A DNA stretch of 45,720 nt from contig JAISST010000158.1 in the NCBI GenBank assembly GCA_031272945.1, positions 1-45,720 of the forward strand. Reading direction: 5' to 3'. The DNA comes from Fusobacteriaceae bacterium. Lineage in GTDB: Bacteria > Fusobacteriota > Fusobacteriia > Fusobacteriales > Fusobacteriaceae. Under the pieces are notes generated by a model. That model was not told where the DNA came from and did no database searches. It saw only the letters and a program-made list of their open reading frames with translations. Of the stretch, positions 1-8,898 are shown one piece after another. A program made the position numbers and the translations under genes. The first letter of the stretch is position 1, and the number at the start of each line of letters is the position of its first letter.

Positions 1-1
1 A

Positions 2-604
2 AGTCCTGTTTGGAAATACTTTTACAGCTTCCCTCAGACCAGCGACCAGATGATCGACGACGCCTTCAAGGAAATCGTTAACCTGTGGACGCCGATTTTC
101 GATGAATTCGACAAAAATGGCGTATTGTTCGCTCTTGAAGTGCATCCCACGGAAATCGCTTTTGACTATTATACCGCCGAGCGGCTCCTGAAAGAATTCG
201 ACAGACGTCCGACGCTGGGTTTCAATTTTGACCCCTCGCATCTCATCTGGCAGGGCGTGACCCCCCATATATTCCTGCGGGATTTTGCCGACCGGATTTA
301 TCACGTGCACATGAAGGACGCGGCCGTAACCTTGGACGGCAAGGCCGGTATTTTAGGCTCCCACATCACGTTCGGCGACACCCGGCGAGGTTGGAATTTC
401 CGCTCTCTGGGCCACGGCGACGTCGATTTCGAGAACATTATCCGGGAACTGAACGCCATGGACTATCAGGGACCCCTTTCGGTGGAATGGGAAGATTCTG
501 GCATGGAGCGCGAGTACGGCGCCATGGAAGCTTGCGAGTTCGTGCGCAAGGTCGATTTTGCCCCGTCCAACGTGGCCTTTGACGAAGCCATGAAGAAGGA
601 CTGA
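2..604 (+). CDS. Sugar phosphate isomerase/epimerase, 5'-truncated by the window edge
   Basis: Open reading frame continues upstream of the ATG at 50 (SPVWKYFYSFPQTSDQMIDD...). Protein has TIM-barrel epimerase motifs (ALEVHPTEIAFD, NFDPSHLIWQG, HVHMKD, GHGDVDF, SVEWED). Confidence 0.85.
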   Translation, partial: SPVWKYFYSFPQTSDQMIDDAFKEIVNLWTPIFDEFDKNGVLFALEVHPTEIAFDYYTAERLLKEFDRRPTLGFNFDPSHLIWQGVTPHIFLRDFADRIYHVHMKDAAVTLDGKAGILGSHITFGDTRRGWNFRSLGHGDVDFENIIRELNAMDYQGPLSVEWEDSGMEREYGAMEACEFVRKVDFAPSNVAFDEAMKKD

Positions 605-2151
605 TGAATGTGACGGCGCAGACAGAGGGGCTGACGACGGGAAACGCGCCCCGCGCCATCCTGTCGATCGACCACATCACAAAGCAGTTCTCCGGCGTAA
701 AAGTCCTGGACGATATTTCAGCCGATATACGCGAAGGCGAAATCATGGGGCTTATCGGTGAAAACGGGGCCGGCAAATCCACGCTCATCAAAATCATCAG
801 CGGCATATACCAGCCCAGCGCCGGGCGGCTTCTGCTGGACGGGCAGCCCGTCTCCGTGCCGGATTATGTGACCGCAAAATCTTTGGGCATCGCCATCGTC
901 CCCCAGGAATTCAACCTGATCAACACGCTTACGGTCTATGAAAACATTTTTTTGGGGAATGAAATCCGCAAAAAATCAGGTTTGCTGGACAAGCAGGCCA
1001 TGCGGCGGGCCGCGGAAAAGCAGCTGGAAAAACTGAAGATGCCCGTGGCGGTCAACCAATTGGTCAGCCGCCTCAGCGTGGCGGAAAAACAGATGGTGGA
1101 AATCTCCAAGGCGCTCATGCTGAACGCCCGGATTCTCATTATGGACGAGCCTACCACAACCCTCACGGGGCGGGAAATCACAACGCTTTTTGAACTGATG
1201 CGGGATTTGAAAAAGCAAAACGTCACGATGATCTTTGTGTCCCACAAACTCACGGAGATCAAAACCCTTTGCGACCGGGTGATCGTGCTCCGGGACGGCA
1301 AACTCATCAGCGTGGACGAAATCGCCGACGTCGATGAAAAAGACATTGCCCGGAAGATGATCGGACGCAATTTCCAGCAGATTTATCCCGAAAAGCTCCT
1401 CCGTTCCCAAGAGGCCGAAGTCTTTGCGGCGCAGGGAATTTCCGTTCCCGGCCTTTTGAAAGACGTGTCCTTCAGCTTGCGGAAAGGGGAAATTCTGGGC
1501 TTCGCGGGACTCGTGGGCTCGGGGCGCACGGAGCTGGCGGAAGCCGTCATGGGCCTTCGGGCCATAAGCTCCGGCAGGATTTTCATCAACGGCAGGGAAG
1601 CGCGGATCAAGACCCCGGCCGACGCTGTTCGGCACGGTCTCGGGTATTTGAGCGAAGACAGACAGGGGAAGGGCATCGTGCAGCATTTTACCCTGCCGCA
1701 AAACATCACACTGATTTCGCTCAAGCGATATCTGCAGGGGGCCTTTATCAACAAAGGCAAAGAAGTCGCCAAAACGAAAGAATACGTCGAAATGTTCAAA
1801 ATAGCGGCGGCGTCAATCTCTATGCAGTTGCGCTATCTGTCGGGGGGCAACCAGCAAAAGGTATATCTGTCCCGCTGGGTGGACACGAATCCGTCCATCC
1901 TGATTCTGGACGAACCCACCCGCGGCATCGACGTGAAAGCAAAACAGGAAGTCTATGAATTTATCCACCGCCTGGCAAGCTCGGGGATTTCCTGTATCGT
2001 GATTTCTTCGGAAATGGAGGAAATCATCGGCCTGTGCAGCCGGGTATATGTCATGAAAGAGGGGAGCGTCGCCGGATGCGTCGAAGGCGACCACATCAAT
2101 GAAGAAGAAATTATGTTTTACGCAACCGGCATCAAAGGGAGGCAGTTTTAA
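604..2151 (+). CDS. Sugar ABC transporter ATP-binding protein, tandem ABC domains (RbsA/MglA type)
   Basis: Walker A GENGAGKST, LSVAEKQMVEISKAL, LSGGNQQKV signature, two ABC halves. Overlaps the previous stop (TGATG). Confidence 0.95.
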   Translation: MNVTAQTEGLTTGNAPRAILSIDHITKQFSGVKVLDDISADIREGEIMGLIGENGAGKSTLIKIISGIYQPSAGRLLLDGQPVSVPDYVTAKSLGIAIVPQEFNLINTLTVYENIFLGNEIRKKSGLLDKQAMRRAAEKQLEKLKMPVAVNQLVSRLSVAEKQMVEISKALMLNARILIMDEPTTTLTGREITTLFELMRDLKKQNVTMIFVSHKLTEIKTLCDRVIVLRDGKLISVDEIADVDEKDIARKMIGRNFQQIYPEKLLRSQEAEVFAAQGISVPGLLKDVSFSLRKGEILGFAGLVGSGRTELAEAVMGLRAISSGRIFINGREARIKTPADAVRHGLGYLSEDRQGKGIVQHFTLPQNITLISLKRYLQGAFINKGKEVAKTKEYVEMFKIAAASISMQLRYLSGGNQQKVYLSRWVDTNPSILILDEPTRGIDVKAKQEVYEFIHRLASSGISCIVISSEMEEIIGLCSRVYVMKEGSVAGCVEGDHINEEEIMFYATGIKGRQF

Positions 2152-3134
2152 TGGAACAACACGTTAAGACCGGCGACGCCGGACTATTGAAAAAACTCGA
2201 ATGGAGCGAGCACACGACAGGATTGGGTTTTGTGCTGCTGTTTCTCCTGGCGACCATCGTGGGCTGGCCGAATTTTTTACAGGCGCGAAACCTGATCAAC
2301 ATCCTTCGGCAGCAGTCCTATACGGGAATCATCGCGCTGGGGATGACTCTGGTCGTCATATCCGGAGGCATTGACCTTTCGGTCGGTTCCATGATGGCCT
2401 TTACCGGAGGCATTACGATATTCCTGCTCAACACCTTCCCGCCGAATTCCCTTACGGGGGTAATTGTCGCGGCGGTTTTCGTGTTGATTCTGGGGGCGGT
2501 CTGCGGATTCGTAAACGGCTTTTTGATCACCAAATGCCGAATCGCGCCATTTATCACAACGCTGGGCACCATGTCCATTTTCCGCTCGCTGATTCAATAT
2601 TTTTCCGGGGCGTCCAACATCCTTTCCAAGAATACGCTGTATCCGAAAATCGGCTCGGGCTTTGCTCTGGGAATCCCGGTGCCTGTGTGGGTGTTTTTGA
2701 TTTTGGCGGTAGCCATGCATTTCTTACTCAACAATACCAGTTTCGGGCGCTATGTGTGCGCCGTGGGCGCCAATGAAATGGTGGCGCGGTATTCCGCTAT
2801 CAGCGTGCTGAAAGTAAAATTGATCCCTTACGTGATTACGGGATTCACGGTAGGGGTCACGGCCCTCATGTGGTCCACGAGAATCAATTGTATCCAGTCT
2901 TCGGGAGACGGCACGGGTTATGAACTCGAGGCCGTTGCCGCCGTGGTCATCGGCGGTACGTCCATGTCCGGCGGTAAAGGCTCCATCGTAGGTACGGTCT
3001 TGGGGGCGCTCATGCTGGGCATGATCAACAATATGCTTGTGCTGGGCGGCGTTTCGTCGTTCCTGCAGCAGGCTGTCCGTGGTTTAGTCATTATTGCGGC
3101 AGTGTTACTGCAATACAATCGCAATAATAAATAG
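2151..3134 (+). CDS. Sugar ABC transporter permease (RbsC type)
   Basis: Multi-TM protein with SGGIDLSVGSMMA and GGTSMSGGKGSIVGTVLGA motifs. Overlaps the upstream stop. Confidence 0.95.
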   Translation: MEQHVKTGDAGLLKKLEWSEHTTGLGFVLLFLLATIVGWPNFLQARNLINILRQQSYTGIIALGMTLVVISGGIDLSVGSMMAFTGGITIFLLNTFPPNSLTGVIVAAVFVLILGAVCGFVNGFLITKCRIAPFITTLGTMSIFRSLIQYFSGASNILSKNTLYPKIGSGFALGIPVPVWVFLILAVAMHFLLNNTSFGRYVCAVGANEMVARYSAISVLKVKLIPYVITGFTVGVTALMWSTRINCIQSSGDGTGYELEAVAAVVIGGTSMSGGKGSIVGTVLGALMLGMINNMLVLGGVSSFLQQAVRGLVIIAAVLLQYNRNNK

Positions 3135-3143
3135 GAGGTATAA

Positions 3144-4127
3144 ATGAAAAAAGCAGTATTAGCGTTTTTATGTGCACTGTTTCTCGGTTCCTTCGCTTTT
3201 GCGAGCGGAGTTGCAAAAATCGGCGTAGCGGTACCGACGGCTGACCATGGCTGGACGGGCGGCATCGGCTGGTGGGCTGACCACGCGGTAAAAGAGCTGG
3301 AGAGCAAGTATGCCGGCAAAGTGGAATTCCGCGTAGTGCACTCCGCCAACGCCACCGCGCAGGTTGCCGACGTGGAAAACCTCGGTTCCTGGGGCATGCA
3401 GTATCTGGTAATCCTTCCCCACGAATCCGCTCCGCTGACGCCCATCGTAAAACAGTTTCATGATCAGGGCGTAAAGTGTATCGTGGTTGACCGGGGTTTG
3501 ACGGACACCGGCTTTGGCTATGTAAACCTGGCCGGCGACAACCCGGGACTGGGCCGTGAAAGCGGAAAGTGGCTGGCCGCTACCATGAAAGCCGAAGGAC
3601 TGACGGACTATGTGGTTATGGGCGGAATGCCTGTCGTGATCGACACCGAAAGAATGGACGCCTTCTTCGCCGAAATGGACAAAGAAGCTTCCCTGAAGGA
3701 TCTCGAGGGCAAAGGCAAATATCAGTTCGCCAACTGGTCCACACAGGACGGTCTGAAAATCATGGAGACCTTCCTCCAGAAATTCCCGAAGATCGACGCG
3801 GTGTTCTGCCAGGACGACGACGTGCTGACGGGCGTTCTGCAGGCCATCAAAGAATCCGGCCGCAAGGATATCAAGATCGCGCTGGGCGGCGCCGGTTCCA
3901 AAGTCGTTATGGAAATGATCAAGGCCAACGATCCGCTGGTAAGAGCGACGACGCTGTACCATCCGTCCATGATTTCCGACGGAATCCAGTACGCGGTTGA
4001 CGTGGCGCTGGGCGCCAAGAGCGATTCGTTCCATACCGCGAAAGAACCCGTTTCCGTGGTTATTCCCTCCGCGCTGATCGACAAATCCAACGTGGACAAA
4101 TACTACAACCCGGATTCCTCGTTCTAA
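3144..4127 (+). CDS. Periplasmic sugar-binding protein (type I fold SBP)
   Basis: Signal peptide MKKAVLAFLCALFLGSFAFA, no lipobox, followed by KIGVAVPTADHGWTGGI; adjacent to the ABC permease. Confidence 0.92.
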   Translation: MKKAVLAFLCALFLGSFAFASGVAKIGVAVPTADHGWTGGIGWWADHAVKELESKYAGKVEFRVVHSANATAQVADVENLGSWGMQYLVILPHESAPLTPIVKQFHDQGVKCIVVDRGLTDTGFGYVNLAGDNPGLGRESGKWLAATMKAEGLTDYVVMGGMPVVIDTERMDAFFAEMDKEASLKDLEGKGKYQFANWSTQDGLKIMETFLQKFPKIDAVFCQDDDVLTGVLQAIKESGRKDIKIALGGAGSKVVMEMIKANDPLVRATTLYHPSMISDGIQYAVDVALGAKSDSFHTAKEPVSVVIPSALIDKSNVDKYYNPDSSF

Positions 4128-4149
4128 AAAGACATTCAAACAGCAAAAA

Positions 4150-4175
4150 TTCCGGGGGGTTACGGCCCCCCGGAA
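4150..4175 (+). other. Strong intercistronic stem-loop without a T-tract
   Basis: TTCCGGGGGG-TTACGG-CCCCCCGGAA: perfect 10-bp stem with 6-nt loop, between the SBP gene and the M23 gene. Confidence 0.85.
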
Positions 4176-4213
4176 CAATATGAATTCCTCATGAATCAGA
4201 AACGGAGGAAACC

Positions 4214-5050
4214 GTGAAAAAAATATTGCTTTTACTCCTGCTCTGCCTGTCCGTCCTTGCTTTTTCGGACGCGGGAATCCGCCTTTCGGGTAACCGGCTG
4301 AAGCAAGGAGGTTTTTTCTATGTGGAATATCCCGCGGAAAAAGACTGTGAGGTGATTTTCTCCCGGGGACCCAAGTCGCCCCGGGCTTACAAGCGCGGCG
4401 ACAAAAAATATGTCTTCATCCCGGTGCATTACTCCACCCCGGCTGGGACGTACCCCCTGTCTGTCCGGGAAGAGGGGCGAACTGTTTTTTCCGACGCCAT
4501 TGTCGTCGAAGACGGCAATTTCAAAAAAAGTTATCTGACGGTGACAAAGACCATGGCCGAGAAGCGTTCGGACAAAAATCTTCAGGCGGGCACCGATAAA
4601 ATCGCCGAAGCCAAGAAGAATTCCCTGAAAGAAAAACAGTGGAGCGGAAAATTCCTGAACCCCACAGGGATCAAATCCAGCGACAACTTTGGATCCATGC
4701 GCTTTGTCAATAAAAAAGTCGTCGGCTACCATTCAGGGTTGGATTATCCGGTTCCCAAAGGCTCGACACTGAAAGCGGCCAACAACGGCAAGGTGATTTT
4801 CGCCCAAAAATTGACGACCACGGGAAATACCCTCGTCATTGACCACGGCATGAATATTTTTTCCAGTTATTCGCACTTGAGCGCCTTCGCGGTCCAGGAA
4901 GGACAGATGGTCAAAAAAGGGGATGTGATCGGGAAAAGCGGGGATACGGGCTTTGTTACGGGTCCCCACTTGCATTTCGTGATCAGCATCGGAAGCACGG
5001 CGGTCAATCCGTCTCTTTTCCTGAACGCCGCGGTTCTGGAGAACGAGTAA
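4214..5050 (+). CDS. Secreted M23 family metallopeptidase (LytM domain)
   Basis: Signal peptide. Zinc motifs GYHSGLDYPVPKG and GPHLHFVIS. Confidence 0.9.
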   Translation: MKKILLLLLLCLSVLAFSDAGIRLSGNRLKQGGFFYVEYPAEKDCEVIFSRGPKSPRAYKRGDKKYVFIPVHYSTPAGTYPLSVREEGRTVFSDAIVVEDGNFKKSYLTVTKTMAEKRSDKNLQAGTDKIAEAKKNSLKEKQWSGKFLNPTGIKSSDNFGSMRFVNKKVVGYHSGLDYPVPKGSTLKAANNGKVIFAQKLTTTGNTLVIDHGMNIFSSYSHLSAFAVQEGQMVKKGDVIGKSGDTGFVTGPHLHFVISIGSTAVNPSLFLNAAVLENE

Positions 5051-5090
5051 AAAAAGCGGATATTTCCACTGCGCCTCTGTGTGAAAATCG

Positions 5091-5117
5091 AAAAGGAGCC
5101 CCGAAGGGCTCCTTTTC
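5091..5117. terminator. Bidirectional intrinsic terminator
   Basis: AAAAGGAGCCC-CGAA-GGGCTCCTTTT between convergent genes. Confidence 0.9.
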
Positions 5118-5165
5118 TGATAAAATGGCTTGATATAGAATGAGGATAACAAGCAAGTGAAGTGC

Positions 5166-6542
5166 CTACGCGATTCCCATGGCGCCCAAGACAATGATGA
5201 CCACAAGGGCAAGCAACGGCAGAACACACGTTACCATGCCGATATCGTTATAGGAATCCTTATGGGTCATGCCGCATACGGCAAGCAGCGTCAGCACCGC
5301 GCCGCAGTGGGGGAGCGAGTCGAGACCCCCCGAAGCCACCGTGGCCACCCGGTGCAGAATTTGCGGATTGATCCCGGTTTTGAGATATTCCGGCGCAAGT
5401 ACCGGGAGCACAATTCCCATGCCGCCCGAAGACGAGCCGGTAGCGCCCGCCAACAGAGTCACCGCGATGCCTTCGCTAATCAGGGGACTCGCTTTGATTC
5501 CCAGAAGGAGATCCCGCAATGTGGCAAAGGCGGGAACCGCTTTGACCACGCCTCCGAAACCCACCGCCGCGGCCGTATTGAGAATCGCAACGACCGCTCC
5601 GTTGCCGCCTTCCGTGAGGGCTTTCAAAAGAAAGTTCACGGGTTTTCCGTCGCCGTTTATAACGGGTTTGGAGAATCTTCCGATGTTGACGAGAACCGTA
5701 ATGATATTGCCTGACAGGAGAGCCAGCACCGTGCCCGGTGTCGTTCCGAAATGCAAAACCTTTGTATAAATGTACAGAGTCACAACGACGCCAACCAGGG
5801 GCAGCAGGGAAAGAAAGGGGCCGGGAAGATCGCTGTCATCTATTTTGGCCACGAATTCCATAGGCTCCGTAAAGTGTTCGCCTTTGGCCAGCACTTTTTT
5901 CTGTTTCCACAGCATATAGAGGTATCCGCCCAGAAACATCACGCCCGCCGACACGATCCCCAGCACGGGGGCTGCGTAGGGATCCGTCCCGAAGTTCTGC
6001 CCGGCGATGATGTTGTTCAACTGGGGTGAGCCGGGAAGGGCCGTCATGGAAAAGGTAAAAGCGCCCAGGGCGATGGCGCCGGGGATCAGCCTGCGAGGCA
6101 GGTTTGACTCCCGGAACAGCACAATGGCCAGCGGATAGATGGCAAATACGACCACAAAGAGTGATACGCCGCCGTAAGTAAGCGCTCCGCAGCCTACGAT
6201 GACCGCCATCATGGCGCGCTTGGCCCCGAAAAGTCTTGAGAGCAGCAGGGCAACGGATTTTGCCGCGCCGGTGATGTCCATGAGTTTTCCGAAAACGGCG
6301 CCCAGGAAAAACAGCGCGAAGTAATTTCGGACAAAATTCGCCAGTTCGGGCATATACCCGACGAGGGCGCCGCTTTCATTGGCGTATCCCAGATAGGAAT
6401 ACAGGAGCTTGTCGCTGAATCCGAAACCTACGAGGGCCACGACAAGCGAGGAAACGGGAGCCACCCAGATGATGGAAAAACCTTTGTAAGATAAATAAAT
6501 TAGCAATAATAAACCCAGAACTATACCTAAAATTCCTGACAT
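5166..6542 (-). CDS. GntP-family permease
   Basis: Multi-TM, GntP-like sequence (MSGILGIVLGLLLLIYLSYKGFSIIWVAPVSSLVVAL...; TALPGSPQLNNII). ATG at 6542 is preceded by GGAGGGG, so it is preferred over the longer ORF start at 6578. Confidence 0.85.
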   Translation of the reverse strand: MSGILGIVLGLLLLIYLSYKGFSIIWVAPVSSLVVALVGFGFSDKLLYSYLGYANESGALVGYMPELANFVRNYFALFFLGAVFGKLMDITGAAKSVALLLSRLFGAKRAMMAVIVGCGALTYGGVSLFVVVFAIYPLAIVLFRESNLPRRLIPGAIALGAFTFSMTALPGSPQLNNIIAGQNFGTDPYAAPVLGIVSAGVMFLGGYLYMLWKQKKVLAKGEHFTEPMEFVAKIDDSDLPGPFLSLLPLVGVVVTLYIYTKVLHFGTTPGTVLALLSGNIITVLVNIGRFSKPVINGDGKPVNFLLKALTEGGNGAVVAILNTAAAVGFGGVVKAVPAFATLRDLLLGIKASPLISEGIAVTLLAGATGSSSGGMGIVLPVLAPEYLKTGINPQILHRVATVASGGLDSLPHCGAVLTLLAVCGMTHKDSYNDIGMVTCVLPLLALVVIIVLGAMGIA

Positions 6543-6686
6543 GATCCCCTCCGTAAAACGATAAAAGTAAGCGTCCAATAAAAATCCAGGTATACCTCGG
6601 GCAAGGCGTTTTCTATATATTTATTGTCAAGTCGATTATAGTACAAATACCGAAAAAAGGAAAGCGTTATTATTTCATATCGAAAA

Positions 6687-6727
6687 TGAAAAAAAACCAT
6701 GACCAATTTAGTCATTGTTTTTTTTCA
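6687..6727 (-). terminator. Intrinsic terminator hairpin with A8/T8 arms, downstream of the LysR gene
   Basis: TGAAAAAAAACCATGAC-CAATTTA-GTCATTGTTTTTTTTCA; one mismatch in a long stem. The minus-strand reading ends in T8. Confidence 0.7.
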
Positions 6728-6810
6728 TCTGAATTATGAATATCGTTCATAGATAAACTGAAAATTTTATGGAAATTACGTAAAAAAGCCATGTTGATAA
6801 CAACATTATA

Positions 6811-7731
6811 TCATTTTCCCGTGAGGCTGGTATTGAGTTTATTGAAATATTGCTCGTTTTCGCGCTCGCACAAATTGATAAAAAGTTGCATGGGTTTTGA
6901 AATATATTTGTCTTTTTTCGTAATCAACGCGATGTTCCAGGGGAAGTCCGGATCTTTCAACGTCAGCATGCGGATATTTTTGGAATTGTATTTTTTGATG
7001 ATGAGTCTAGGCAGGATGGTAATACCGTGGTCCAGGGACACAAGTTCCACCAGAAAGTCCCATTGGGAGCTTTTCGTGGTCACGTTGGGTTCAAAACCGG
7101 CTTCGCTGCACAGTTCCAGAATCTTGTCGTGCAGCATGTACGTCTCGTTGAGGAGAAGAAAATCCTCATGCTTGAGATCGGCAATGGATATTTCCCCGCG
7201 ATCGGCCAGCGGATGATTTTTATTGACCACGACGACGCAATCGGACGAAAAAACGGATTTCTTATTGAAATTGTAAGACTGGAAGGGTAAAATGACCGCG
7301 CCGATATCCACGACCCCGTTTTCCACGGAGGCTTTGACAATATTGGCGCCGACTTCCAGGATGTTCAGCTTGATATCATTGTAGGTGTTCTTGAATTTGT
7401 GGGCGATTCTTGTAAAATATACCGTACTGATCACGGGCGGAACGCCGACGTTAATCGTACCTTTTTCCGAATTCAGACTCTCGTTCAGCCGCTCAAAGAG
7501 TTCGGTAATCGTTTTCAGGGTAGTATTTCCGTTTTCAAATAAAATCTCGCCTTCCGCAGTCAGCTTGAAATTTTTGGAACTCCTGTCGATCAGCTTGAGA
7601 TTCAACTCATTTTCGAATTGCTGGATCGACTTGCTCAGGGCCGATTGGCATACGTAAAGATTTTTCGACGCCTTTGTAAAACTCTTGAGTCTCGCGACTT
7701 CCAGAAAGTACTCCAATTGTCTCAGATTCAT
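6811..7731 (-). CDS. LysR-family transcriptional regulator
   Basis: MNLRQLEYFLEVARLKSFTKASKNLYVCQSALSKSIQQFENEL HTH followed by a substrate-binding domain. AGGAGG 8 nt upstream of the ATG at 7731. Confidence 0.93.
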   Translation of the reverse strand: MNLRQLEYFLEVARLKSFTKASKNLYVCQSALSKSIQQFENELNLKLIDRSSKNFKLTAEGEILFENGNTTLKTITELFERLNESLNSEKGTINVGVPPVISTVYFTRIAHKFKNTYNDIKLNILEVGANIVKASVENGVVDIGAVILPFQSYNFNKKSVFSSDCVVVVNKNHPLADRGEISIADLKHEDFLLLNETYMLHDKILELCSEAGFEPNVTTKSSQWDFLVELVSLDHGITILPRLIIKKYNSKNIRMLTLKDPDFPWNIALITKKDKYISKPMQLFINLCERENEQYFNKLNTSLTGK

Positions 7732-7945
7732 TTCTTCCACCTCCTCTATGGATAAAGAAATCGAGAATTCATAATATACAATTATTATGCGTAATATATC
7801 ATAGCATATTTTCTCTTGAAAGATAACAGGATTTTTATTTAATTATAATACAATTTTATAATAAAGTCAATGAAAAAAAATCATGCATAGCAAGGGGGAC
7901 AGTGAAATAATGCCTATATTTATTTTATTTCAGAAGAAAATTCCG

Positions 7946-7970
7946 TTTATGAATGAAACGAATTCATAAA
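7946..7970. promoter_or_regulatory. Operator-like inverted repeat just upstream of the MaoC gene promoter
   Basis: TTTATGAAT-GAAACGA-ATTCATAAA, perfect 9-bp arms, ending 5 nt before the -35 hexamer. Confidence 0.6.
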
Positions 7971-7975
7971 AAAGA

Positions 7976-8004
7976 TTGACAGACGGACAAAGTTGGTTTA
8001 TAGT
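7976..8004 (+). promoter_or_regulatory. Sigma-70-type promoter of the MaoC gene
   Basis: TTGACA - 17 nt - TATAGT. Confidence 0.8.
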
Positions 8005-8069
8005 GTTGGTAGAAACAGAAGATAAAAGTATACGCGGGCAAGGCAACTTTATTTTCTGGAGGTAAAAAA

Positions 8070-8474
8070 ATGAATTTCAACGAAATACAGGTAGGTCAGC
8101 GCGCAAGCGTTACAAAAACCATCACGGAAGCGGATGTGATTCTGTTTGCCGGCGTGTCTCTGGACGTAAATCCGGCTCATATGAACGAGTCTTATGCCGA
8201 GACCACATTTTTCAAAAAGCGGATCGCTCACGGAATGCTGTCGGCGGGCCTGATCTCCGCCGTACTGGGCACAAAGCTGCCGGGCGAGGGGACGGTATAT
8301 CTCTCCCAGGAGCTTAATTTTACGGCGCCCGTATATTTCGGCGACACGATCACGGCGGCCGCGGAAGTGGAGCAGCTGATCCCGGAAAAGAAGCGGATCA
8401 TTCTCAATACCGTATGTACAAATCAGGACGGCAAAGAGGTCATCCACGGGAAAGCGACCGTTTCCCACAAATAA
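8070..8474 (+). CDS. MaoC-family (R)-specific enoyl-CoA hydratase-like protein
   Basis: Hot-dog hydratase motifs: FAGVSLDVNPAHMNESYAETTFFKKRIAHGMLSAGLISAVLGTKLPG. SD TGGAGG. Confidence 0.9.
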   Translation: MNFNEIQVGQRASVTKTITEADVILFAGVSLDVNPAHMNESYAETTFFKKRIAHGMLSAGLISAVLGTKLPGEGTVYLSQELNFTAPVYFGDTITAAAEVEQLIPEKKRIILNTVCTNQDGKEVIHGKATVSHK

Positions 8475-8510
8475 ATACGGATCACGGATGCGTAAAAGCA
8501 ACCGGGAAAT

Positions 8511-8541
8511 AAAAAAGAGCGCCTCGCGACGCTCTTTTTTA
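8511..8541. terminator. Bidirectional intrinsic terminator
   Basis: AAAAAAGAGCG-CCTCGCGA-CGCTCTTTTTT between convergent genes. Confidence 0.85.
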
Positions 8542-8543
8542 TT

Positions 8544-8870
8544 TCAAGCAAAGATGGACTTCAGACCGACATTGGTGAAGAAGATCCCGAAAAAAATCAG
8601 GACAAAAATGGAAACAAACAAGATGCTGATCAAGGCGCCCTTTCCCACAGACTCCGCCGTCTTGGGATTTTCTTTGCGCCACAGCAGCCAGAGGATCACC
8701 CCCACATAGGGGAATAACAGCCCCAAAAGGGCCCACAGACAGCCGCCGTTATCGGGCTTTTGTCCGTTTTCCGCCCGTTTCAGGCGGATCGCTTCGGGAG
8801 ATAACGCTTCGTCTCCCAGGATTTCAGGCTCTTCATTTTTTTCCAAAACCGTGTTTGTCGTCTCTGCCAT
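8544..8870 (-). CDS. Small membrane protein of unknown function
   Basis: 108 aa with two predicted TM segments (CLWALLGLLFPYVGVILWLLW; ALISILFVSIFVLIFFGIFF). Confidence 0.75.
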   Translation of the reverse strand: MAETTNTVLEKNEEPEILGDEALSPEAIRLKRAENGQKPDNGGCLWALLGLLFPYVGVILWLLWRKENPKTAESVGKGALISILFVSIFVLIFFGIFFTNVGLKSIFA

Positions 8871-8898
8871 GTCTCCTCCGTCCTAAGGGTTTATCCGG

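Noticed and set aside
3168-4178. 336-aa ORF opposite the sugar-binding protein gene
   Set aside because: Antisense shadow of a conserved gene, no domain signature.
5157-5769. Plus-strand ORFs opposite the GntP-type permease
   Set aside because: Shadow frames downstream of a bidirectional terminator, opposite a clear multi-TM CDS.
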